From positions 1 through 64,000 of the forward strand of contig NZ_JAEQMG010000163.1 in NCBI RefSeq assembly GCF_016680995.1: 64,000 nucleotides of DNA, given 5' to 3'. Source of the DNA: Ruminococcus difficilis. GTDB lineage: Bacteria; Bacillota_A; Clostridia; Oscillospirales; Acutalibacteraceae. Of the stretch, positions 18,198-27,423 are shown in pieces. Numbering within the stretch: the stretch's first letter is position 1; each line of letters starts with the position of its first letter. Position numbers and translations under genes: made by a program. Below the pieces are notes generated by a model, which was not told the DNA's origin, did no database searches, and saw only the letters and a program-made list of their open reading frames with translations.

Positions 18198-18430
18198 TAG
18201 CCTCCCTTTGGTAAAGGGAGGTGGGCTTGCCCAAAGGCAAGCTCGGAGGGATTGTATGAATCGCCAATTACCATGGCAACCTTATTATAAAATGGTTACT
18301 CGCTAACGCTCAAACAATTATGCAATCCCTCAGCCTCCGTTCGGAGACAGCCTCCTCGCCGGAAGCGGCTCCCCCTCTGTCGCTTCGCGACGTCTCCCCA
18401 ACGGGGAGCACCTTTACCAAAGGGAGCCTT
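18198..18430. repeat. Family A element between argC and argJ
   Basis: 233 bp. The left end is CCTCCCTTTGGTAAAGGGAG, a hairpin CTTGCC/GGCAAG and the tag GGAGGGATTGTATGAA. The right end is GCTAACGCTCAAACAATTAT, then CAATCCCTCAG with hairpin CTCC/GGAG and the terminal arm, interrupted by a 60-base CG-rich block shared with 14604-14670 and 50450-50505. About 60 bp of unique sequence lie between. A DUF559 gene is absent. Confidence 0.8.
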
Positions 18431-18475
18431 TTTTGAGAGACAGCGTGTCGCACGCGACCCATTACCAATGGGAGC

Positions 18476-19396
18476 CTATACGATCAAGCCCTCTGCTTCA
18501 TCCAGACCCAGACGGATGTTCATGTTCTGGATCGCGGCGCCCGAAGCGCCCTTGCCGAGGTTATCAAAACGCGCGATCAGGGTGATGCGGTCATCGTTGC
18601 CGTAAGCCGCGACCGCCATATCATCACGACCGCTGAATGCCGAGGCGCTGATCAAGCCGCCCTCGGTGCTGTCGTCATAACGGATCAGACCGCTCTTGTA
18701 GTAATCCCGATATGCCGTTTGGATATCTTTCAGCGAAGCGGATAAAATGTCACGCGTAACAGGGACGCTGACCTCCATGCCGCTGTAATAATCCGCGACG
18801 ATGGGGCTGAATACGGGATCCTGATCGAGTCCGCATACCCGCTTCATCTCGGGCAGATGTTTATGCGACTGACCCAGCGCGTAGATGCGCGGCGCGTCGA
18901 ACAGCGGATCACGATCCTGCGCCTCATATTCCGCGATCATCTTCTTGCCGCCGCCGGAATAACCCGTCAGCGAGAAGCATGACAGCGCGATGTCCTTTTG
19001 GATGATCCCCAACTCAACGAGGGGGCGGACTAAGGCGATAAAGCCGCTTGCGTGGCAGCCGGGGTTGGCGATTCGGGTCGCTGTTTTGAGCTGTTCCCGC
19101 AGCCCTGTCAGCTCGGGCATGCCATATGTCCAGCCGTCCGCCGTGCGGTGGGCGGTGGAGGTGTCGATCACGACCGTGTCGGGGTTCTCGATCAACGATA
19201 CCGCTTCTATCGCCGCCTGATCGGGCAGACAGAGAAAGCTGATATCGCTTTTGTTGAGCATTTCACTGCGCGCGGCGGTATCCTTGCGGAGCTCGTCGGG
19301 CAGGATCATCAGCTCGAGATCCCGGCGCTCGGATAAGCGCTCACGGATCCGAAGCCCCGTGGTACCGGCACTGCCGTCGATGAATATTTTGTGCAT
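18476..19396 (-). CDS. argC: N-acetyl-gamma-glutamyl-phosphate reductase, short (type 2) form
   Basis: 306 residues. NADPH-dependent reduction of acetylglutamyl phosphate to the semialdehyde, third step of the pathway. The start HKIFIDGSAGTTGLRIRERL is the nucleotide-binding loop of the short ArgC class, and NPGCHASGFIALVRPL carries the catalytic Cys. VSVPVTRD and the C-terminal NLGKGASGAAIQNMN are also present. The length fits the type 2 group of about 310 residues rather than the usual 345. ATG at 19396 is favoured over 19402 by spacing from GGAAGGA. It lies between a family A and a family B element. Confidence 0.95.
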   Translation of the reverse strand: MHKIFIDGSAGTTGLRIRERLSERRDLELMILPDELRKDTAARSEMLNKSDISFLCLPDQAAIEAVSLIENPDTVVIDTSTAHRTADGWTYGMPELTGLREQLKTATRIANPGCHASGFIALVRPLVELGIIQKDIALSCFSLTGYSGGGKKMIAEYEAQDRDPLFDAPRIYALGQSHKHLPEMKRVCGLDQDPVFSPIVADYYSGMEVSVPVTRDILSASLKDIQTAYRDYYKSGLIRYDDSTEGGLISASAFSGRDDMAVAAYGNDDRITLIARFDNLGKGASGAAIQNMNIRLGLDEAEGLIV

Positions 19397-19428
19397 TGTC
19401 ATATTCCTTCCGGGTAGAGCAAATCAGA

Positions 19429-19581
19429 GCCTTCCCCTTGAGGGGAAGGTGGGCAATTTGCTTGCAAATTGGTCGAATGAGGTGGAAGCCTCACCGATAA
19501 TTCATTTCATAGGCGGAAGCAGAAACGCATCCACCTCATCCGTCACCCTCCGGGTGACACCTTCCCCTCAAGGGGAAGGCT
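19429..19581. repeat. Family B element between argH and argC
   Basis: 153 bp with near-perfect inverted ends AGCCTTCCCCTTGAGGGGAA. Second hairpins differ: CAATTTGC/GCAAATTG on one side and GTCACCC/GGGTGAC on the other. Inner tags read GAATGAGGTGGAAGC and CCACCTCATCCG. Same design as family A with different sequence. Confidence 0.85.
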
Positions 19582-19583
19582 AT

Positions 19584-20954
19584 TTACAACTTCTCTCTCA
19601 CAAATCGGATCTGCTGTTCGATCGACTGCACCGAGGTGCCGCCGACGGAATTGCGCTTGTTGACGCAGGTAAGCAGATCGATATCCTCATACAGATCCTG
19701 CTCGAACAGGTCTGAATATTCTTTGTATTTCTCCAAAGGCAGGGTCTCGAGCACCTCGCCGTTTTCGATGCAATAGGCGACGATCGAGCCGGAGATCTTA
19801 TATGCCGAGCGGAAGGGCATCCCCTTCTTGGTCAGGTAATCGGCGAGGTCGGTCGCGTTGATAAAGCCGCGCTGAGCCGCCTTCTTCATATTCTCGGTTC
19901 TGACCTTGATGGTGGAGATCATGCCGATGAAGATCTTCACGGACATGGAGGCGGTATCGACCGCGTCGAACACACCCTCCTTATCCTCCTGCATATCCTT
20001 GTTATAGGCGAGAGGCAGACCCTTGAGCACCGTCAAAGCGCCCATCAGATCGCCGTATACACGACCCGTCTTGCCGCGTACCAGCTCCGCCATATCGGAG
20101 TTCTTCTTCTGCGGCATGATGGACGAACCGGTGGTGTAGGCGTCGGAAAGCTCTACAAAGCCGAACTCCCAACTTGACCAGAGGATGATCTCTTCACTCA
20201 GGCGCGAGAGGTGCATCATCAATATCGCGATATCGGACAGCAGCTCGATGACAAAATCACGGTCGGACACGCCGTCGAGCGAGTTCATCGCGATGCCCTC
20301 AAAGCCGAGCTGTTCCGCCTCAAAATAGCGGTCGGTGTCATAGGTAGTGCCCGCCAAAGCACAGCAGCCGATCGGAGAGATATTCATCCTGCGCTTGCAG
20401 TCGGTCATGCGGTCGACGTCACGCAGGAGCATCATCGCGTAAGCGAGCAGATGATGACCGAACATGACGGGCTGCGCTCTCTGCAGATGGGTATAACCGG
20501 GCATGATCGCCTCTTTGTACACCTCCGCCTTATCGGTGAGAGCGGCGATCAGGTGCTTGGTATCGGCACACAGCTCATCCACGCGGTTCATCAGATACAT
20601 ACGCAGATCGAGCGCGACCTGATCGTTTCTGGAGCGCGCGGTATGGAGCTTCTTGCCCACGTCGCCGACGCGCTTGGTCAGCTCTTCCTCTACGAACATA
20701 TGGATATCCTCGGCGTCCATATCGATCGGGAGCTTGCCCGAGGAGATGTCCTCAAGGATCTTTAACAGCTCGTCACAGAGGGTGTCAGCCTCCTTGCGCT
20801 CGATGATGCCCTGCTTGGCGAGCATCTGCGCGTGCGCGATAGAGCCCGTGATGTCCTCCTTGAACATCCGCGAATCAAAGCCGATGGAGCTGTTGAACTC
20901 GTCAGCCAGCTTACTGGTATCTCCGGCGGTACGACCCGCCCACATTTTAGCCAT
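19584..20954 (-). CDS. argH: Argininosuccinate lyase
   Basis: 456 residues. It splits argininosuccinate to arginine and fumarate, the last step of the pathway. The fumarase/aspartase signature GSSIMPQKKNSD holds the flexible catalytic loop with the active Ser. ARSRNDQVALDLR and MPGYTHLQRAQPV (catalytic His) are also visible. ATG at 20954 with GGAGAG upstream is chosen; a TTG at 20960 is rejected. It follows argG in the likely transcript. Confidence 0.97.
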   Translation of the reverse strand: MAKMWAGRTAGDTSKLADEFNSSIGFDSRMFKEDITGSIAHAQMLAKQGIIERKEADTLCDELLKILEDISSGKLPIDMDAEDIHMFVEEELTKRVGDVGKKLHTARSRNDQVALDLRMYLMNRVDELCADTKHLIAALTDKAEVYKEAIMPGYTHLQRAQPVMFGHHLLAYAMMLLRDVDRMTDCKRRMNISPIGCCALAGTTYDTDRYFEAEQLGFEGIAMNSLDGVSDRDFVIELLSDIAILMMHLSRLSEEIILWSSWEFGFVELSDAYTTGSSIMPQKKNSDMAELVRGKTGRVYGDLMGALTVLKGLPLAYNKDMQEDKEGVFDAVDTASMSVKIFIGMISTIKVRTENMKKAAQRGFINATDLADYLTKKGMPFRSAYKISGSIVAYCIENGEVLETLPLEKYKEYSDLFEQDLYEDIDLLTCVNKRNSVGGTSVQSIEQQIRFVREKL

Positions 20955-21059
20955 AATCAACTCTCCTCATACTCAGGGTCATATAGACACGTAACGGCGG
21001 GAGCAAGCCCCCGCCCTACGATATACGTTATTTCGATCCAAAACGCGTCAGCGTTTCCC

Positions 21060-21094
21060 TTAACCGTTAACCGTTCTCCGTTAACCGTTCTCCG
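21060..21094. repeat. 7-bp tandem array at the argG 3' end
   Basis: Units TTAACCG, TTAACCG, TTCTCCG, TTAACCG, TTCTCCG, ending four bases from the argG stop codon. Just beyond lie AACGCGTCAGCGTTTCCC and, near 20998-21022, CGGGAGCAAGCCCCCGCCC with CCCTAC, a family C arm. Confidence 0.75.
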
Positions 21095-21097
21095 AAA

Positions 21098-22327
21098 TTA
21101 TTTATTCTTCTCGTCCACGACCGCCTGCACCTTGATGGGCAGACCGAAGAGGTTGATGAAGCCCGCGGAATCGGTCTGGTCATAATCGGACTCGCCGAAG
21201 GTCGCGATCTCCTCACTGTACAGGCTGTAGGGACTGTCGACGCCCGCCTTGATGATGTTGCCCTTATACAGCTTGAGCTTGACATAGCCGGTGACCTTCT
21301 CCTGCGTCTTGTCGACGAACGCGGAGAGGGCTTCTCTCAGCGGGGTGAACCACTGACCGTTGTAGACCAGCTCGGCGAAGGTGATGGACAGGCGCTGCTT
21401 CTCGTGCATGGTCATCTTGTCGAGGCAGATGGACTCGAGGGTCTCATGTGCCTTGTACAGGATGGTGCCGCCGGGAGTCTCATATACGCCGCGGCACTTC
21501 ATGCCGACCAGACGATTCTCGACGATATCGAGCAGACCGATACCGTTCTTGCCGCCCAGCTCGTTGAGCTTGAGGATGATATTCTTCGCGGACATCTTCT
21601 CGCCGTCGAGCGCGACGGGAGTGCCCTGTTCAAATTCGATGGTGACATAAGTCGGCTCGTCGGGGGCGTCGATCGGGGATACGCCCATCTCGAGGAAGCC
21701 GGGCTTCTCATACGTCGGCTCGTTGTTGGTATCCTCGAGGTCAAGACCCTCATGGCTCAGATGCCACAGGTTCTTATCCTTAGAGTAGTTGGTCTCACGG
21801 TTGATCTTGAGGGGAATGTTATGCGCCTCGGCATACTCGATCTCTTCCTCACGGGACTTGATGTCCCAGATACGCCACGGAGCGATGATGGGCATGTTGG
21901 GAGCGAAGTGCTTGATCGCCAGCTCGAAACGAACCTGATCGTTGCCCTTGCCGGTACAGCCGTGGCAGATCGCGTCGGCGCCTTCCTTGAGAGCGATCTC
22001 GACAAGGCCCTTCGCGATGCAGGGACGCGCGGTCGAGGTACCCAGCAGGTATTCCTCATATACTGCGCCCGCCTTCATGGTGGGGATGATGAAATCGTCG
22101 ACATACTCCTCGGTCTGGTCGAGGACATAGAGCTTGGACGCGCCGGTCTTGAGCGCCTTTTCCTCCAGACCCTCGAGCTCGTCGTTCTGACCGACGTTGC
22201 CGGATACCGCGATGACCTCGCAGTTATTGTAGTTCTCTTTGAGCCACGGGATGATGATGGATGTGTCCAGACCGCCCGAATAAGCGAGAACGACTTTCTT
22301 GATGTTTTCCTTGTTGATAGCTTGCAT
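21098..22327 (-). CDS. argG: Argininosuccinate synthase
   Basis: 409 residues. ATP-dependent joining of citrulline and aspartate. The N-type ATP pyrophosphatase loop [10 protein letters not shown] is at residues 15-24; [28 protein letters not shown] and PWRIWDI follow as in the family. GGAGGT lies about eight bases upstream of the ATG. It is the first gene of the arginine cluster, directly behind the consensus promoter at 22377-22404, so its promoter may serve the whole block down to argF. Confidence 0.98.
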   Translation of the reverse strand: MQAINKENIKKVVLAYSGGLDTSIIIPWLKENYNNCEVIAVSGNVGQNDELEGLEEKALKTGASKLYVLDQTEEYVDDFIIPTMKAGAVYEEYLLGTSTARPCIAKGLVEIALKEGADAICHGCTGKGNDQVRFELAIKHFAPNMPIIAPWRIWDIKSREEEIEYAEAHNIPLKINRETNYSKDKNLWHLSHEGLDLEDTNNEPTYEKPGFLEMGVSPIDAPDEPTYVTIEFEQGTPVALDGEKMSAKNIILKLNELGGKNGIGLLDIVENRLVGMKCRGVYETPGGTILYKAHETLESICLDKMTMHEKQRLSITFAELVYNGQWFTPLREALSAFVDKTQEKVTGYVKLKLYKGNIIKAGVDSPYSLYSEEIATFGESDYDQTDSAGFINLFGLPIKVQAVVDEKNK

Positions 22328-22348
22328 GGTGATACCTCCGAATGAATA

Positions 22349-22436
22349 TGCGTTGATTTTTGAAGTTTATGCACTTATTATACATCATTCTGCATATTTG
22401 TCAAGGGTTATTTGCATATTTTTTCATCTTTCTGCA
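22349..22436 (-). promoter_or_regulatory. Phased TGCA operator array ahead of argG
   Basis: TGCG/TGCA cores start at 22349, 22370, 22391, 22413 and 22433, with steps of 21, 21, 22 and 20 bases, about two DNA turns each. Three read TGCATATT or TGCATTTT; 22349 and 22370 read ATATGCG and TTATGCA. ArgR/AhrC operators are 18-bp boxes set 21 bp centre to centre, so an ArgR hexamer is the likely ligand. The boxes do not match the standard ARG consensus, so this is inference. Confidence 0.5.
22377..22404 (-). promoter_or_regulatory. Consensus sigma-A promoter of argG
   Basis: On the minus strand TTGACA, 16 bases, TATAAT. The predicted transcript starts near 22370 and reaches the argG ATG about 43 bases later. 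One TGCA core lies within the spacer. Confidence 0.85.
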
Positions 22437-22957
22437 TTTTCCGTCATCCTTGACAAAATCCGTATACTATTATAGCGAAATTCCCGTCATTTATCAAGTC
22501 AAATAATCGTAACCTTACGCGCATAATTATAGGTATAATCACGAGGAATGATCCATCAAAACACAAAAGCCTTCCCCTCGGGACGCGTGCGCCTTTTTCT
22601 GTGTTACTGAAACGTTTCGTTGAAAATAAAAAGCCTTCCCCTCGGGGGGAAGGTGGCTCGGTGTATGCCGAGTCGGATGAGGGGCTGAGTCAGCCGAAAG
22701 ATCATCTTAACAAAGAGAGTAAGGCTTTTTCACGATTCTCGGTAATCATTCAGCCCCACCGAATCCTGCATCTATAGGAAAGGTTGTCCCCTCATCCGTC
22801 TCCCGTTGGTCGACACCTTCCCCCCGAGGGGAAGGCTTTTATATGCAGATCCTTTCCGATAGTCAGATAAATGGGCGCACGCGCCCCCCGAGGGGAAGGC
22901 TCTCCTGATTCCGATTAGACGCATCCTCAACTCCTCCCTCAAAAACGTGTGCTTTTA
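22405..22957. other. Long intergenic region between argG and the GT2/TagF gene
   Basis: No gene seen. It holds the outer part of the argG operator array, an AT-rich stretch, a partial family B end near 22570, the full family B element at 22632-22837 and another partial end near 22880-22900. Confidence 0.6.
22632..22837. repeat. Family B element, long form
   Basis: 206 bp. Ends are AGCCTTCCCCTCGGGGGGAA and its inverted partner. Inside are CGGATGAGGGG tags and a core with CACCGAATCCTGCATC that also occurs, reversed, in the element at 50242-50514. Broken family B ends lie next to it at 22570-22600 and 22880-22900. Confidence 0.8.
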
Positions 22958-22987
22958 TTGACAAAAAGGGCTTGTATATGGTATGAT
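22958..22987 (+). promoter_or_regulatory. Promoter of the GT2/TagF gene
   Basis: TTGACA at 22958-22963 and TATGAT at 22982-22987, spacer 18. The start codon is 50 bases further on, with GAAAGGGG before it. Confidence 0.65.
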
Positions 22988-23036
22988 GTATAGTTGAAAA
23001 GGAGCGTATGAATGTTCCTGTGAAAGGGGTAAGAAA

Positions 23037-25748
23037 ATGTCAGTCTCCGTTATCATTCCATATATCGAGAGCTCAGACCTGATCCTGAAAACAGCCGATT
23101 CCGTCAAGAATCAGAAAAGCGTCAATACCGGCGAGATCGATCTGCTGGTCGTCGATGTTTCCGACGCGCAGAACGCCGCCGAAAAGCTCAGCGCTTATCC
23201 GAACGCGCGCGTGATCCAAAAGCCCGGCGCGGGCGGTGAAGCGGCGGCATACAATATCGCGCTGGAGAATCTCAGCGCCGATTACGCGATCGTGGCGCGT
23301 CCGGGCGATGTGTTCGGCAGTCATTACTTTATGAACGCCCTCAAGGCGGTAGGCGCGAACAAGCCGTGGTGCTTCGCGGCGCCGAACCGTTTTTGCATCA
23401 ATCCCGTCTACTCGCGCTATAAATACATCAGCCGCACCAATGTTCCGCCGCTCATGCTCAACAAGGAGGCGGATATCCGCAGCTACCCCAACCTCCTGCA
23501 AATGGAGATCGACGGCAATATCATCGAGAGCGCGGTGCTCAAGCAGTACCCCGCCGATACCTCGCTGAAATATGAATTCTTCCACGATGTGATGCTCCGC
23601 CTGCAACAGGATCATCCCACGTATTTCGCAATGGAAGAGGCGAACTTCAACACCTTCATGCCGCTGAGCGACGACTCGGCGTACTTCGTCCCCTCCAACG
23701 ACATCGACTGGTACCGCAACAGCATCGAGAGCTTTATGCTGCCGCTTGCCGAGCGCTTCAAAAACAGCGACGGTACCCTCCCCTACTTCATCCAGTTCTA
23801 CCTGATGTACGCGGTATCCGCGCGATTCCTCGCCAACATGAACAACCGCAACAAGCGCAATATGAGCGAAGAAGAGCTGGATCTGTTCTTAAAGGCGTGC
23901 AAAAAGGTACTCGACCTGCTCGACGACACCATTATCCTCAACGCGGGCAAGTACAAGGCGCTCGGCTACAGCGAAGAAGCCGCCGAGATGTTCTATATGC
24001 TCAAATACGATACCGACCTCTACCGGATGCCGCAGCATCTGAGCGAAGGCAACGAGGACGTCACCCTCGACTGCAACGACGTCGTCATCGCGCGTATGCA
24101 GGGGCAGAGGGTCGGTCTGCACGTACTGGATTACACCGACGGCAAGCTGCTGCTGGACGGCTCCTTCCGTCAGGTATTCAACCTCAAAAACATCGAGCTG
24201 TACGCCGAATGGAACGGCGAGCGGATCGATCTGGAGGATAACGACCGCTACTCGCTGACCAAGTATTTCGGCATCAGCGCCTACAAAAAATTCACCTTCC
24301 ATCTGGAGCTTTCGTTCGACGATCAGCGCTCCACGCAAAAGCTCTGTTTCTTCGCAAAGTACAAGAATACCCGCGTGCCGCTGCAGTTCTCCTATCTGCA
24401 CCACTGGGCAAAATTCGCCGCTTCTCCCGTGGGCGGTTACTGGCGCTTCAACAAATACATGGCGACCATCAACAACAACCGTGAACTGGTCATCGAGCAC
24501 GCATCCGCGGGCAAGACCCTCAAGCGCGAGTTGAAATATCTGCCGCGCGTATTCATGGAGAGCAAGCGTACCTTCATCACCCGTATCGAGTACTGGCTGA
24601 CCCGTCCGTTCTACAAGAACAAGCGCATCTGGCTGATGTACGACAAGCTCTACAAGGGCGGCGACAGCAGCGAGTATATGTACCGCTTCTGCAAGGACAA
24701 GAAGGACGGCATCACCCGCTACTACATCATCGACAAGAACACCTCCGACTACCGTCAGATGAAGCAGGACGGTCTGCATCCCGTCAAGACGGGTTCCATC
24801 AAGCACAAGATGGCGTTCCTCAACGCGGACATCGCGCTGATCACCAACTCCCAGACCTTCCCCTTCAACGGCTACAGTCTGGACAAGAGCCGCTTTATCC
24901 GCGACCTGTGCAACTTCCCGACCATGTGCCTGCAGCACGGTCTTTCGGTACAGAAGTGCGCGATGGCGCAGCAGCGGATCATCGATAACACCCGCATGTA
25001 TTTCATCGCCTCGAAGTATGAGGAAAAGAACCTGAACAACCACGCCTACGGCTACAAGGACACCGGTATCATCAAGATGACCGGTATCGGCAGGTACGAC
25101 GGACTGATCAACAACGATCAAAAGCAGATCCTCATCACCCCGACATGGCGTATGTACAACGCGATGCCCGTCACCACCAGCGAGGGTGAACAGCGCTCGT
25201 ACAACCCCGACTTCAAGAACACGGTCTACTACCGCATTTACAACGACCTGATCAATAACCAAAAGCTCATCGAGACCGCCAAGCGCACCGGCTACAAGAT
25301 CAAGTATCTGCTGCACCCGATCCTCAGTGCGCAGGTGGACGACTACACGCCCGACCCGTACGTGGACGTCATTTCCTCCGTCGGCGACATGAGCTATGAA
25401 AAGATCCTCACCGAATCCAGCCTGATGGTCACCGACTACTCCGGCGTACAGTTCGACTTCGCGTACATGAAAAAGCCGCTGGTCTACTTCCATCCCGACG
25501 AGCTGCCCGCGCATTACGACGACGGCGGATTCTTCTACGACACGATGGGCTTCGGCGAGATCTGCACCACCTCGGCACAGCTGGTCGACACCCTGTGCGA
25601 ATACATGGAAAACGGCTGTCAGATGAAGCCCGAGTACATCGCCCGCGTCGACGACTTCTACCACTACGACGACCACAGCAACTGCGAACGTATCTATGAG
25701 GAGATCATGAAGTTCCAGCAGCAGGTGGATAAGGATAAGTTAAGGTGA
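23037..25748 (+). CDS. Glycosyltransferase family 2 / CDP-glycerol glycerophosphotransferase fusion
   Basis: 903 residues. Residues 1 to about 220 form a GT-A (family 2) domain: VSVIIPYIESSDLILKTADSV, LLVVDVSD, and ADYAIVARPGDVFG in place of the DxD. A linker of about 300 residues follows, then a Glyphos_transf domain from about 530: LMYDKLYKGGDSSEYMY, NADIALITNSQ, CLQHGLSVQK, LITPTWRM and VTDYSGVQFDFAYMKKPLVYF. TagB/TagF-type proteins polymerise glycerol or ribitol phosphate on the inner membrane face, so this gene probably builds a teichoic-acid-like or capsular polymer. Whether the GT2 half is active is uncertain. The acyltransferase at 25977 may modify the same polymer. Confidence 0.87.
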   Translation: MSVSVIIPYIESSDLILKTADSVKNQKSVNTGEIDLLVVDVSDAQNAAEKLSAYPNARVIQKPGAGGEAAAYNIALENLSADYAIVARPGDVFGSHYFMNALKAVGANKPWCFAAPNRFCINPVYSRYKYISRTNVPPLMLNKEADIRSYPNLLQMEIDGNIIESAVLKQYPADTSLKYEFFHDVMLRLQQDHPTYFAMEEANFNTFMPLSDDSAYFVPSNDIDWYRNSIESFMLPLAERFKNSDGTLPYFIQFYLMYAVSARFLANMNNRNKRNMSEEELDLFLKACKKVLDLLDDTIILNAGKYKALGYSEEAAEMFYMLKYDTDLYRMPQHLSEGNEDVTLDCNDVVIARMQGQRVGLHVLDYTDGKLLLDGSFRQVFNLKNIELYAEWNGERIDLEDNDRYSLTKYFGISAYKKFTFHLELSFDDQRSTQKLCFFAKYKNTRVPLQFSYLHHWAKFAASPVGGYWRFNKYMATINNNRELVIEHASAGKTLKRELKYLPRVFMESKRTFITRIEYWLTRPFYKNKRIWLMYDKLYKGGDSSEYMYRFCKDKKDGITRYYIIDKNTSDYRQMKQDGLHPVKTGSIKHKMAFLNADIALITNSQTFPFNGYSLDKSRFIRDLCNFPTMCLQHGLSVQKCAMAQQRIIDNTRMYFIASKYEEKNLNNHAYGYKDTGIIKMTGIGRYDGLINNDQKQILITPTWRMYNAMPVTTSEGEQRSYNPDFKNTVYYRIYNDLINNQKLIETAKRTGYKIKYLLHPILSAQVDDYTPDPYVDVISSVGDMSYEKILTESSLMVTDYSGVQFDFAYMKKPLVYFHPDELPAHYDDGGFFYDTMGFGEICTTSAQLVDTLCEYMENGCQMKPEYIARVDDFYHYDDHSNCERIYEEIMKFQQQVDKDKLR

Positions 25749-25789
25749 ATGGTGAATGGTTAACGGTTAACGGAGAACGGTTAACGGTT
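25744..25789. repeat. 7-bp tandem array at the TagF-like 3' end
   Basis: Units GGTGAAT, GGTGAAT, GGTTAAC, GGTTAAC, GGAGAAC, GGTTAAC. It starts inside the stop-codon region of the preceding gene and leads into AACGCTGACGCGTTTTGG. Confidence 0.75.
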
Positions 25790-25838
25790 GTGGGAAACGC
25801 TGACGCGTTTTGGATTGAAATAACATAGCAATGAAAAT

Positions 25839-25884
25839 AACGCTCGTGACTCTTTGAAAAGTCACGAGCGTTACTGTTTTTATT
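25839..25884. terminator. Terminator after the GT2/TagF gene
   Basis: A 12-bp perfect stem (AACGCTCGTGAC with its complement) and a 10-base loop, followed by ACTGTTTTTATT on the plus strand. It also ends the convergent acyltransferase transcript region. Confidence 0.8.
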
Positions 25885-25924
25885 CGGTTGAGATCAGACA
25901 CGTGCGTCTTTTTCTCGCAATGAC
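25882..25924. repeat. Family E element
   Basis: Starts ATTCGGTTGAGAT and ends CGCAATGAC, with hairpin ACACGTGCGT-like in the middle. Other copies: 38389-38433, 44386-44442, 45956-46009 and 51551-51602, each with the same ends and a different central hairpin. Confidence 0.75.
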
Positions 25925-25954
25925 AAATATAAATGGGTGAGGGCGCAGCCCTCC

Positions 25955-25983
25955 CTTCACCGTTCTCCGTTCTCCGTTAACCT
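25955..25983. repeat. 7-bp tandem array containing the acyltransferase stop codon
   Basis: Units TTCACCG, TTCTCCG, TTCTCCG, TTAACC. The last codons of the acyltransferase gene, including its TAA, belong to the array. Confidence 0.7.
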
Positions 25984-27137
25984 TCAACCGTGTCCTTCGC
26001 CTTTTTCTTCTTCCTCGCCGCTCTGAGTTCCTCATAATTCTTCGGCTTTCTCTGCATATAATCCATGAAGAAATCACAGAACTTTCTGGTCAGCGCGCAC
26101 AGTACCAGTGAGGCGATAAAGCTGCCGAAATACAGCATGATCTGGCGTTCGGGATGCTCCGCGGGGATCTTGTAGATGCGCTCCAGATAGTGGTTGAGGT
26201 TCAGGTAGATCATGTAGTATTCCATCGAATACATGCCGACGAACTCAAAGAAGTTGCGCAGCACATTGCCTCTGCCGGCGTGACGGATCGAGGTACAGAT
26301 CCAACTGAGCAGCACCACCAGCGCCATCGCCGCGATCGAACCGCAGTAGCGATAGAAGAAGATATACATCGGCTCCTGCTCCTTGGTGTAGCCGGGCACC
26401 AACGCCTTGATGATCGGCGTATAGTTGAGCACCAGCGTTATGAAGATGACGAACAGCGCGAAGAACGCCCACAGCCAGTTGATGTTGATCTCTTTCTTCT
26501 CCTTGATGAACTTGCCCGCCCAGATACCGATGACGAACGAGGGCACGCGGCACAGCGCGATCTCCCACATCGTATAGAAGCCGGGCGCGACCGCTCTGCA
26601 CAGGAAGGTGAGCCCGACGATAACAACGATCGTTCCGAGCATACCCCACAGGCGGAATTTTTCGATGATCTTGTAGAAGATCGGGAACACGATATACAGC
26701 GCCAGAATCAGCGAGATGAACCAGAATACGCGTTCACCCTTGATGAAGAAATAGGTAAACGTTATGCGGCTGAAATACGCCAGCAAACCGCTCTCTCTGC
26801 CGTGGACATAGCGCAGTGAGAAATAGACCACCGCGATCAAAAATGCCGAGGGCAGTACACGCATCAGGCGCTTCTTCCAGAAGCTGCCCACACGGCTGTC
26901 CTTCGAGAATGAGAAGAACAAGCCCACGCCCGACAGGAACAGGAACATATCGACGCCGATATTGCCCGAGCCGCGGAAATTCTTGACAAGATCGATCAGG
27001 AATTGATTATCGGTATACCGCTCCAGCGACAGATAATCGGAATGGAACAAGCCGATCCACAACGTCGCCAGACCGAAGATCACATTGCGGGCTTCACTGA
27101 TCGTGAACAGATTGAATGTTCTGCGCGATTTTATCAT
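25977..27137 (-). CDS. Acyltransferase 3 family membrane protein
   Basis: 386 residues with about ten membrane segments. It has the acyltransferase-3 start (NVIFGLATLWIGLFHS with the conserved His in the first segment) and the NIGVDMFLFLSGVGLFFS segment with the family G-V-D-x-F-F-x-x-S-G pattern. These enzymes O-acylate sugars or polyols of envelope polymers, from the membrane. A basic C-terminal tail lies in the cytosol. ATG at 27137 with AGGAGG six bases upstream is chosen over 27194. The stop codon lies in a 7-bp tandem array (25955-25983). It is convergent with the TagF-like gene. Confidence 0.87.
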   Translation of the reverse strand: MIKSRRTFNLFTISEARNVIFGLATLWIGLFHSDYLSLERYTDNQFLIDLVKNFRGSGNIGVDMFLFLSGVGLFFSFSKDSRVGSFWKKRLMRVLPSAFLIAVVYFSLRYVHGRESGLLAYFSRITFTYFFIKGERVFWFISLILALYIVFPIFYKIIEKFRLWGMLGTIVVIVGLTFLCRAVAPGFYTMWEIALCRVPSFVIGIWAGKFIKEKKEININWLWAFFALFVIFITLVLNYTPIIKALVPGYTKEQEPMYIFFYRYCGSIAAMALVVLLSWICTSIRHAGRGNVLRNFFEFVGMYSMEYYMIYLNLNHYLERIYKIPAEHPERQIMLYFGSFIASLVLCALTRKFCDFFMDYMQRKPKNYEELRAARKKKKAKDTVEG

Positions 27138-27205
27138 CACAAACCTCCTCATAGCCATGATGCGGGATCCGATCGGAGCATACACCATGGGCATTATACA
27201 TATCG

Positions 27206-27234
27206 ATTATACCAATAAACCCCACTGTTGTCAA
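27206..27234 (-). promoter_or_regulatory. Perfect-consensus promoter of the acyltransferase gene
   Basis: On the minus strand TTGACA, 17 bases, TATAAT. All twelve hexamer bases match. Transcription should begin near 27199, 62 bases before the start codon. Confidence 0.88.
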
Positions 27235-27297
27235 TTTTTTAATCGTCACTTTCGGGTATTATGTATCAAAAGCACTGAAAATAATTCACAAAAAGAG

Positions 27298-27326
27298 TGG
27301 AAAACATCCAAATAATATGTTACAAT
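27298..27326 (+). promoter_or_regulatory. Probable promoter of the Ser/Thr kinase gene
   Basis: TGGAAA, 17 bases, TACAAT with an extended TGT. The kinase start lies about 98 bases downstream. Confidence 0.5.
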
Positions 27327-27423
27327 ATTGATATATATCAAAAAATAGGGATATTCTGCCCTTTTGTGTCACAGACGCCTGTGACCGACCGACATCAACA
27401 GTGCCTCAAAAGGGGGATTCGTT

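Noticed and set aside
18172..18267. N-terminal extension of ArgJ
   Set aside because: It reads through a family A arm (PPSLPLGKPTSLYQRE). The ribosome site fits the start at 18171.
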